Shown here: positions 57,701 through 63,894 of the stretch, one piece after another | Layout: every line of letters begins with the position of its first letter | Position numbering within the stretch: position 1 is the stretch's first letter | Assembly (NCBI GenBank): GCA_945897955.1 | Contig: CAMDGQ010000012.1 | Coordinates: forward strand, 1-63,894 | Length of the DNA: 63,894 nucleotides | DNA from: Tepidiphilus sp. J10 | GTDB lineage: Bacteria; Pseudomonadota; Gammaproteobacteria; Burkholderiales; Thiobacillaceae | Direction: 5' to 3' | The notes under the pieces: generated by a model | The model's database searches: none | Seen by the model: the letters and a program-made list of their open reading frames with translations, nothing else | Told to the model about the DNA's origin: nothing | Position numbers and translations under genes: made by a program

Positions 57701-60700
57701 GCCCAGATCGCCGCACTGAGTACTGCCCAGATTGCGGCCATGGAAACCGCCGATATCGCCAAACTCTCCACGGCAGCGTTGCAAGGCTTGAGCGCGGCTC
57801 AAATTGCCGCCCTGACCACGGCCCAGGTCGCCAACCTGACCGTCGCACAAATTGCCGCCCTGAAGGCCGCGCAGGTCGCTGCGCTGGCTACCGACGACAT
57901 CCCGGTCCTGTCCACCGCACAGATCGCCGCGTTGACCACTGCCCAGGTCGGCTCCTTGTCGTCGGCTCAGCTTGGCCAGATGACCACCGCGCAGATCGCC
58001 GCCATGGAAAGCGCCGATGTTGCCGGGCTGGCTTCTTCCGCAATCCCGGGCCTGACTACCGGACAGATTGTCGCGCTGACCACCGCACAGGCGGGCGCGC
58101 TGAATTCGGCGCAAGTCTCAAGGATGACAACGGCGCAGATCGCCGCCCTGGAAACCGCCGACATCACAAATCTGACCACCGCCGCATTGCAAGGGTTGAC
58201 CGCTGCCCAGGTCGCGGCATTGACTACCGGCCAGGTTGCAGCGCTGACGACGGCACAGATCGCTGCGCTCAAGGGCGCCCAGATTGCTGCGTTGGCGACG
58301 GATGATATCGCCGTGCTCAGTACCGGGCAGATCGCCGCATTGACCACGACCCAGGCCGCGTCCTTGACCCTGGCGCAGCTATCCAATATGACCACGGCGC
58401 AGATCGCCGCGATGGAAACCGCCGACATCGGCAAACTAGCCGCCGGCGCCATGCCCGGACTGACGACCGCGCAGATTGTCGCGCTGACCACCGCACAGGC
58501 AGGGGCACTGACTTCAGCCCAGATCGCCACACTGACCACGACACAGATTGCCGCACTTGAAACAGCCGATATTGCCAAGCTGACCACCGCCGCATTGCAA
58601 GGCCTCAGCGCAACCCAGGTCGCCGCTCTCACCACGGGCCAGGTCGCCGCATTGACCACCGCCCAGATCGCCGGCTTGAAAGCCACCCAGATCGCGGCGC
58701 TCGCCACTGACGACATCCCGGTTCTGGGCACTGCCCAGATTGCGGCATTGACTACCGCCCAGGCCGCCGCATTGACGCTGGCTCAAGTCAGCAAGATGAC
58801 CACGGCACAGATCGCTGCGATGGAAACCGCAGATATCGCCAAGATTGTCGCCGCAGCCATACCCGGCCTGACCACTGGCCAGATCGCGGCATTGACTACC
58901 GCCCAGGCTGGCGCATTGGTTTCCGCCCAGATCGCGAGCATGACGACCGCCCAACTCGTCGCCATGGAGACTGCGGATGTCGCAAAACTATCGACAGCCG
59001 CAATACCCGGACTGAGCACAGCGCAAATTGTGGCGCTGACTACGGCTCAAGTCGCCGCACTGACTTCGGATCAGATTGCGGCAATGTCGACCGCGCAGAT
59101 AAGGGCGATGGAAACAGTCGACATGGCCGCACTTGGCGCCTCCCAGGTCGGCGCCTTCACCTATGCCCAGTTGGCCGCGCTGACCACCGCGCAAGTCAAC
59201 GCATTGACCTCGCCGCTCAGCGCGACACAGATCGAAATCCGCGATATGGCCCTCCTGACCCCGGCCGCAATTGCTGCGTTGACCACGGCGCAGATCGCGG
59301 CACTGACTACTACACAGGCCTCCGCGCTGCTGCCGACCCAGATTGCGGCGATGTCAACCAGCCAGATTCGGGCGATTGAAACAGTCGATCTCGCCCAGCT
59401 CACAACAGCCGCGATTGTCGGCCTGACCACCGCGCAGGTTCCTGCGCTCACCACCGATCAGATCGGCGCACTGACCACCGCACAGGTGCGCGCAATGCAA
59501 ACCGCCGACATCGTCGCGTTGACGCCAACCCAGGTTGGCGCAATGAGTACCGCCCAGTTTGCTGCGCTCAGCGTCGATCAGATCGCCAGACTGGAAACCG
59601 CCGACATTCAGGCGTTGAGCACCGCGCACATCGTCGCCCTGCGCACAGCGCAGGCTGCTGCATTGACCTCCAGTCAGGTCGCCGCGATGACCACCGCACA
59701 AATCGCCAAGCTGGAAACCGCCGATCTGGTCAATCTATCCACCGCAGTCATACCCAGTTTGTCCGCTTCCCAGATCAAGGCGCTGACCACTGCACAAGCC
59801 GCCGCACTGACCACAGCACAGGTCAGCAAACTGACCACCGCGCAGATTGCGGCTTTGGATACCGAAGACATTGCCAGTCTGTCCACCGCTGCAATTGCCA
59901 GTCTGACAAGCGCACAGATCGGCGCATTGACAACCCGGCAGGCTCCGGCCCTGACCACGGCCCAGATTGCCGCCTTGACCAGCAGCCAGATCGCATCATT
60001 CCAGACCGAGGATATTGCGCGTCTGACCACCGCCCAGATCGAAGCATTGACCACGGCGCAAACACCAGCACTGACCACGGCGCAAATAGCCGCGTTGAGC
60101 CTCGACCAGACCATCGCGCTGGAAACGCAGGATTTCGCCAGAATTTCAACGGCTTCGATTGCAGCCCTGAACACTGCCCAGGTTGCGTCCCTGTCCACCC
60201 AGCAGATTGCTGCACTGACCACGGCCCAGATCAAGGCGATCGAAACTGCCGACCTGATTGTTCTCAGCGAAGAACAACTCCATGCAATTACCACCGCCCA
60301 GGTTGCCGCATTGACCACCAATCAGGTAGTGGCACTGACTACCGATCAGATTGCCAGCCTTGAAACAGTCGACATCGCTGCACTGACCCCCTTCCAGATA
60401 AGCAAGCTGACCACCGCCCAGATTGTTGCGCTGACCACCGAGCAGGTTGCCGCATTGACGCCAGCCCAGGCCGCCGCCCTGACTACAGCCCAGATCATCG
60501 CGCTTGAGGTTGATGATCTCGCCAATCTTTCCACCTCCGCCATCGCCGCGCTGACCACGGCCCAGATACTCGCGCTGACCACCGAGCAGATTCCCGCCTT
60601 GACCAGCGCACAGATCGCCGCGCTGACCACGCCTCAGATCACCATCATGCAGACCGCCGATCTGGTCGAGTTGACGCTCGACCAGATCGATGCCTTGACA

Positions 60701-63700
60701 ACCACTCAGGTTGCCGCGCTGACCACATTCCAGATCAGTCGATTGACCACGGCGCAGATCAACGCCCTGACTACTGGCGATGTCGCCGCTCTTTCCACCG
60801 CTCAGGTTGTCGCGCTCGGCACAGAACAGATCCCGGCCCTGGATATCGAAGATATCGCCGCCCTTTCAACGGCGCAGATCATCGCCATTCAAACTGCCGA
60901 CATGCGTGCGCTGACCACCGCACAGATTGATGCACTGACCACGACCCAGGCTGCCGCGCTGACCAGTGCGCAGGTCGTCGCGCTGACCACTGAACAGATT
61001 GCCTCCCTGGCAACCGAAGATCTGGCCGCGCTGGCAACCTCCATCGTCAACAAACTGACTACCGCCCAGATCGCAGCTCTGACCAGCGACCAGATCATCG
61101 CCCTGTCCAGCGCGCAGATCGCGGCCCTCACCAGTGCCCAGGCGCTTGCATTGACCAGCGCCCAAATCGCGGCTATCGAACTGACCGACCTGGGGGCCCT
61201 TTCCACGGCCACCATCGCCAACCTGACCACTGCGCAAATCGTTGCGTTGAGCACTGAACAGATTGAAGCGCTCTCCAGCGGACAAATTGCCGCATTGACC
61301 ACGGCGCAACTCGCCGCGTTGACCACCGCGCAGATCCCGGCCATAGAAACCGCCGATCTCGCCGCCCTGTCGACCGCCAAGATACCGGTACTGACCACTG
61401 CGCAGGTAGCAGCACTGACCACGGATCAGATCGTGGCGCTGAGTGCGCCGCAAATTTCGGCGCTGGAGAGCGCCGATGTCGCCGCACTGACCACCGAACA
61501 GATCAGCGCGATGGCTGCCAGCCAGATCGAGTCCCTCAGTACCACCCAGTTCGCGGCACTGGCTACCAACCAGATCGGCGCCATACCTCTGGACGGTATA
61601 GCCGCCCTGAACACCAATGTGATCGCGAGCATGAGTACCGCGCAATTTGCTGCGCTCAGCACTGACCAGGTCATTGCGTTGACACCGGACCAGGTCGCCG
61701 TCATCTCCTCTATCCAGCTTGCGGCCCTGAGCACCACGCAAATGGCTGCACTGGACGCCGGCGACATGGAATCGCTCTCCACCAGCGCGATCGCAGCGTT
61801 GACCACAGCCCAGGCCGCCACGCTGACCACAGCGCAGATCGCCGCCCTGACGCCCACCCAGATTGCAGTGCTTGAAACCGCCGATCTCGCGGCCATGAGT
61901 ACCGCACAGATCGCCGCCCTGACCACCGACCAGATGCCGTCAATGACCAGTACACAGGTCGCTGCGCTCTCCACTGCGCAGTTGGTGGCGATCGAAACTG
62001 CCGACTTTGCTGCGTTGAGCACTACGGCCATCGCAAATCTCACCAGCGGTCAGGCCGCCGCGCTGACCACGGCGCAAATCGCCGCGCTGACGCCGCTGCA
62101 AGCTGGCGCCCTCGGCACAACCCAGAGCAATGCGTTCAGTACCGCGCAGATTCGCGCCATTGAAACAACCGACATTCCCGCCTTGAACACTTCGGTTGTG
62201 CAGAATCTGACAACGACCCAGATCGCCGCATTGAGTGGAGTACAGGTAAGCGCGCTGATCACGGCGCAAGCGGCAGCCCTGACCTCTGCGCAGATCGCCG
62301 CGATGAATACCGCGCAATTTATCTCGCTTGAAACCAATGACATCGCCAAACTTTCAACCAGCGCAATCGAAGGCATAACGACTGGTCAGATCGTATCGCT
62401 GTTGCAGGGGCAGGCTGCCGCCCTGACCGCAAACCAGGTCGCGGCAATGAGCACCGCGCAGATCGCCGCGATGGAAACTCGCGACTTCGCCCGACTGTCG
62501 GCCAATGCCGTCAAGGCACTGACTACCGAGCACATAGGCGCCCTCTCGACCGGTCAGATCGCCGCACTAACCACCAGCCAGGTACTTGCGCTCGAAACGG
62601 CCGACATCGCGGCGCTGTCCACCGCGCAGACTGCGGCGTTGACAACCGCACAGATCGCCGCCTTGAGCACCTCTCAGGTCGTCGCCATCGAAACTGCCGA
62701 CATCGCAGCGCTTACCACCGCCCAGGTGGCGGCTTTGACCACCTGGCAGGTCAGCAAACTGACCACCGCTCAGATCGCCGCACTGGAAACCGCCGACATT
62801 GCCGCCATGACCACGGCGCAGATCGCCAAATTGACCACGGCGCAGATCGCAGCCATCGAAACAGCGGATATCGCCGCGCTGACCACCGCGCAAGTCGCCG
62901 CATTGACGACTCAGCAATTGCTCGCATTGACCACGGCACAGATCGCTGCGCTGGAAACGGCCGACGTCGCCGCGCTGACCACCGCTCAGGTTGCGGCCCT
63001 CTCCACTGCGCAATTGACCGCTATCGAAACCGCAGATATAGCGGCATTGACCACCGCGCAGGTTGCTGCGTTGACCACCTGGCAGATCAGCAAACTGACC
63101 ACCGCTCAGATCGCCGCACTGGAATCGGCTGACGTCGCAGCGCTGACCACCGCTCAAGTCACCAAGCTAACCACGGCACAGATCGCCGCGATTGAAACGG
63201 CCGACATCGCCGCACTGACCACGGCACAGGTTGCCGCGATCACCACGACCCAGATCAGCAGCCTGACTACCGCGCAAATCGCGGCCATGGAAACTGCGGA
63301 CATCGCAGCGCTGACGACTGCGCAAATTCCGAAATTGACTACCGCGCAGATCGCCGCTCTGACTACCGCGCAGATTCCGGCCTTGTCCACCGCCCAGATC
63401 GCCGCCCTGACCAGCACCCAGATTGCTGCCATGGAGCCGGCCGATGTCGCCGCGCTGAGCACCGAACAGGTCGCTGTGCTGACTTCTGGCGCCTTGGTCA
63501 GCAAATTGACTGGGGCTCAGATCGCCTCGTTGACCACAACTCAAATTGCCTCGATCGCGACCGCCGATCTGATTACCCTGACCACGGCCCAGATCGCCGC
63601 ATTGACCACCGCTCAGACGCCTGCCTTGACGACCGCGCAGATCGCCGCACTGACCACGGCACAGATCGTGGCCATGGAAACTGCCGATTTTGCGGCATTG

Positions 63701-63894
63701 ACTACCGCTCAGATCGCCGCGTTGACCACTGCGCAAAGCAGCAAACTGACCACCGCGCAGATCGCCGCGCTCACCTCTGCCCAGCTCGCCGCGATTGAAA
63801 CCGCAGATATCGCGGCGCTCACGACAGCACAAGTGGTTGCACTCGGCACTGCTCAGATCGACAAGCTGACCGGCTTGCAGATCGCCGCAATGAC
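54743..63894 (+). CDS. Giant octapeptide-repeat protein, partial at the right edge
   Basis: An open frame starts at the ATG at 54743 (GGAG six bases upstream) and shows no stop through every row I translated, running off the window after about 3,050 codons (over 300 kDa seen). Only MSSFITG precedes the first repeat, so there is no Sec signal peptide. The rest is a tandem octad with consensus TTAQIAAL: Thr/Ser-rich at 1-2, Gln/Asp/Glu at 4, Ile/Val/Ala at 5, Leu/Met at 8. Acidic variants such as ETADIAKL and ATDDIPVL recur at fixed spacing. The fold is unknown; Thr-x-x-Gln resembles a helix capping box, so stacked short helices or a solenoid are both possible. Divergence from a type I exporter and a sigma-28 promoter suggest a secreted, motility-linked surface protein. 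The C-terminal signal, if any, lies outside the window. Confidence 0.9.
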   Translation, partial: MSSFITGLTTAQIAALATNQIASLTTEDIAAFTATQIAALTTAQVPVLTTESIAAFSTAQIPAFTSAQIVAFTGGQIAAIETVDLALMTTAQIQSIASDDIASLTTAQVVALTTAQTAALTSTQIANMTTAQIAAMETADLSKLNTTALQGLTTAQIAALTTAQAAALTLTQLSKLSNSQIAAFETADIANLSTAAITGLTTAQIAALTTAQAAALTSTQIAGLNITQIAAFETADLAALTTTALQGLTTAQIVALTTGQVAALTTGQIAAIGTAQIAALATDDIPVLTTAQIAALTTAQAGVLKSTQVAKLTTAQIAAMESADVAKLSTAALTGLTTGQVVALTTEQAGALTSAQLAALSAAQIAALETADISNLSTTALPGLTSAQIVALTTAQAAALTTSQIAALTSAQIAAFATDDIAALSTAQIAALTTAQAAALTLTQISKLTTAQIAAMETADIAKLSSTALPGLTTAQIVALTTAQAAALTSSQLASLTPAQVAVLETADLASLSTTALPGLTTAGIVALTTGQVAALTTAQVAALTSTQIAALATDDIPALTTAQIAALTTAQAGALTATQIARLTTAQIAAMETADVAKLTTAALQGLTTAQVVALTTAQAAALTTDQFSKLTAAQIAALATDDIAALTTAQVAALTTSQAAALTSAQINNMTTAQIAAMETADVAKLTTAALQGLTTAQVVALTTAQASALTQVQVAGLTTTQVAALQTADIASLSTAAVPGLTTAQIVALSTGQAAALTTTQFEKLTAAQIAALATDDIAALTTAQIAALTTAQAAALTSAQIANMTTAQIAAIETADFARLSTTALQGLTTAQAVAMTTAQAGALTSAQISKLTTAQIAALETADVAKISTAALPSLTSAQIVALTTAQAAALTTEQFSKLTPAQIAALATDDIAALTTAQIAALTTAQTTALTSAQLAKMTTAQIAAMETADVAKLTVTALPGLTTAQAAALTTAQAAALTSAQIAALSTAQIAAMETADIAKLSTAALQGLSAAQIAALTTAQVANLTVAQIAALKAAQVAALATDDIPVLSTAQIAALTTAQVGSLSSAQLGQMTTAQIAAMESADVAGLASSAIPGLTTGQIVALTTAQAGALNSAQVSRMTTAQIAALETADITNLTTAALQGLTAAQVAALTTGQVAALTTAQIAALKGAQIAALATDDIAVLSTGQIAALTTTQAASLTLAQLSNMTTAQIAAMETADIGKLAAGAMPGLTTAQIVALTTAQAGALTSAQIATLTTTQIAALETADIAKLTTAALQGLSATQVAALTTGQVAALTTAQIAGLKATQIAALATDDIPVLGTAQIAALTTAQAAALTLAQVSKMTTAQIAAMETADIAKIVAAAIPGLTTGQIAALTTAQAGALVSAQIASMTTAQLVAMETADVAKLSTAAIPGLSTAQIVALTTAQVAALTSDQIAAMSTAQIRAMETVDMAALGASQVGAFTYAQLAALTTAQVNALTSPLSATQIEIRDMALLTPAAIAALTTAQIAALTTTQASALLPTQIAAMSTSQIRAIETVDLAQLTTAAIVGLTTAQVPALTTDQIGALTTAQVRAMQTADIVALTPTQVGAMSTAQFAALSVDQIARLETADIQALSTAHIVALRTAQAAALTSSQVAAMTTAQIAKLETADLVNLSTAVIPSLSASQIKALTTAQAAALTTAQVSKLTTAQIAALDTEDIASLSTAAIASLTSAQIGALTTRQAPALTTAQIAALTSSQIASFQTEDIARLTTAQIEALTTAQTPALTTAQIAALSLDQTIALETQDFARISTASIAALNTAQVASLSTQQIAALTTAQIKAIETADLIVLSEEQLHAITTAQVAALTTNQVVALTTDQIASLETVDIAALTPFQISKLTTAQIVALTTEQVAALTPAQAAALTTAQIIALEVDDLANLSTSAIAALTTAQILALTTEQIPALTSAQIAALTTPQITIMQTADLVELTLDQIDALTTTQVAALTTFQISRLTTAQINALTTGDVAALSTAQVVALGTEQIPALDIEDIAALSTAQIIAIQTADMRALTTAQIDALTTTQAAALTSAQVVALTTEQIASLATEDLAALATSIVNKLTTAQIAALTSDQIIALSSAQIAALTSAQALALTSAQIAAIELTDLGALSTATIANLTTAQIVALSTEQIEALSSGQIAALTTAQLAALTTAQIPAIETADLAALSTAKIPVLTTAQVAALTTDQIVALSAPQISALESADVAALTTEQISAMAASQIESLSTTQFAALATNQIGAIPLDGIAALNTNVIASMSTAQFAALSTDQVIALTPDQVAVISSIQLAALSTTQMAALDAGDMESLSTSAIAALTTAQAATLTTAQIAALTPTQIAVLETADLAAMSTAQIAALTTDQMPSMTSTQVAALSTAQLVAIETADFAALSTTAIANLTSGQAAALTTAQIAALTPLQAGALGTTQSNAFSTAQIRAIETTDIPALNTSVVQNLTTTQIAALSGVQVSALITAQAAALTSAQIAAMNTAQFISLETNDIAKLSTSAIEGITTGQIVSLLQGQAAALTANQVAAMSTAQIAAMETRDFARLSANAVKALTTEHIGALSTGQIAALTTSQVLALETADIAALSTAQTAALTTAQIAALSTSQVVAIETADIAALTTAQVAALTTWQVSKLTTAQIAALETADIAAMTTAQIAKLTTAQIAAIETADIAALTTAQVAALTTQQLLALTTAQIAALETADVAALTTAQVAALSTAQLTAIETADIAALTTAQVAALTTWQISKLTTAQIAALESADVAALTTAQVTKLTTAQIAAIETADIAALTTAQVAAITTTQISSLTTAQIAAMETADIAALTTAQIPKLTTAQIAALTTAQIPALSTAQIAALTSTQIAAMEPADVAALSTEQVAVLTSGALVSKLTGAQIASLTTTQIASIATADLITLTTAQIAALTTAQTPALTTAQIAALTTAQIVAMETADFAALTTAQIAALTTAQSSKLTTAQIAALTSAQLAAIETADIAALTTAQVVALGTAQIDKLTGLQIAAM
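54764..63894 (+). repeat. 24-bp (8-residue) tandem repeat array
   Basis: About 380 tandem units of 24 bp encode the octad TTAQIAAL and variants across the whole visible gene. The register is nearly unbroken, with exceptions near 59200-59270 (an irregular TSPLSATQIEIRDMALL segment) and at 63482-63508 (a 9-residue unit, TSGALVSKL). Copies differ mainly at synonymous and conservative sites, so the array is old or selected at protein level rather than freshly expanded. Confidence 0.95.
55031..59110 (+). repeat. Higher-order 408-bp (17-octad) super-repeats
   Basis: The octad ATDDI(A/P)xL or ASDDIASL starts at 55031, 55583, 55991, 56399, 56663, 57071, 57479, 57887, 58295 and 58703. Spacings are 552, 408, 408, 264, 408, 408, 408, 408 and 408 bp, i.e. 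23, 17, 17, 11, 17, 17, 17, 17 and 17 octads. Every value equals 5 + 6n octads. The 6-octad block has the order TTAQIAAM, ETADxAKL, STAALPGL, TTAQIVAL, TTAQAAAL, TxxQxxxL. Block-number changes (n = 1, 2 or 3) point to unequal recombination in whole blocks. Confidence 0.92.

Noticed and set aside
54710-63894. Many long minus-strand open frames rich in Gly/Arg/Cys/Gln or Ala/Val opposite the giant gene
   Set aside because: They are antisense shadows of the 24-bp repeat; a stop-free repeat unit keeps other frames open too. The plus frame has a ribosome site, a promoter and a coherent protein pattern.
54743-63894. Possibility that the octad array is a CRISPR or non-coding satellite
   Set aside because: No spacers, period of 24 bp with codon-level constraint, and an intact frame with start codon and ribosome site show a protein-coding repeat.

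Overview
This 63.9 kb window looks like chromosomal DNA of a betaproteobacterium, probably from the Nitrosomonadales/Gallionella side. I infer this from the GC-rich codon use, the gene order leuC-leuD-leuB-asd-fimV-truA-trpF-trpB-trpA-accD-folC-cvpA-purF-metZ, a PEP-CTERM protein, and hpnCDE. I cannot fix the genus from sequence alone.

Layout. Positions 1-5098 (minus) hold the pyruvate dehydrogenase operon aceE-aceF-lpdA; lpdA carries its own lipoyl domain and is cut by the left edge, and a REP-like palindrome lies between aceF and lpdA. From 5283 to 10678 (plus) come an M17 aminopeptidase, aroC, a YdcH-like protein, an MFS transporter and a PEP-CTERM protein with a good sigma-54 promoter match. 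From 10933 to 33574 is a long plus-strand amino-acid and central-metabolism block: cimA, leuC, an entericidin-like peptide, leuD, a Uma2-type nuclease, leuB, asd, a Usg-like protein, fimV, an EcfT-like membrane protein, truA, trpF, trpB, an inserted hicA-hicB-HARE/GIY-YIG cassette, trpA, accD, folC, a SPOR protein, cvpA, purF and metZ. One unrecognised minus-strand gene follows cimA. Then come divergent rluC/rne, a low-MW tyrosine phosphatase, tRNA-Val, the tig-clpP-clpX-lon proteostasis cluster (minus), tRNA-Leu, the squalene genes hpnC-hpnD-hpnE, and a YciK-like SDR.

The most unusual part is the right-hand 15 kb (48748-63894). On the minus strand are a type I secretion ABC transporter, its HlyD adaptor, a flagellin of alphaproteobacterial style, an unrecognised 266-residue protein, FlbT and FlaF; the last two are typical of Alphaproteobacteria. 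Divergent from the transporter, an open frame begins at 54743 and runs off the right edge without a stop: at least 3,050 codons made almost entirely of an 8-residue repeat (consensus TTAQIAAL). The octads are organised into 6-octad (48-residue) blocks and mostly 17-octad (136-residue, exactly 408 bp) super-repeats. It has no Sec signal peptide, and a near-consensus flagellar sigma-28 promoter precedes it. A second sigma-28 promoter precedes the flagellin gene. My inference is a giant type-I-secreted surface or flagellum-associated protein made together with the flagellin, in a locus that may have been acquired as a unit.

Most other genes are ordinary housekeeping genes whose identity is clear from conserved motifs.
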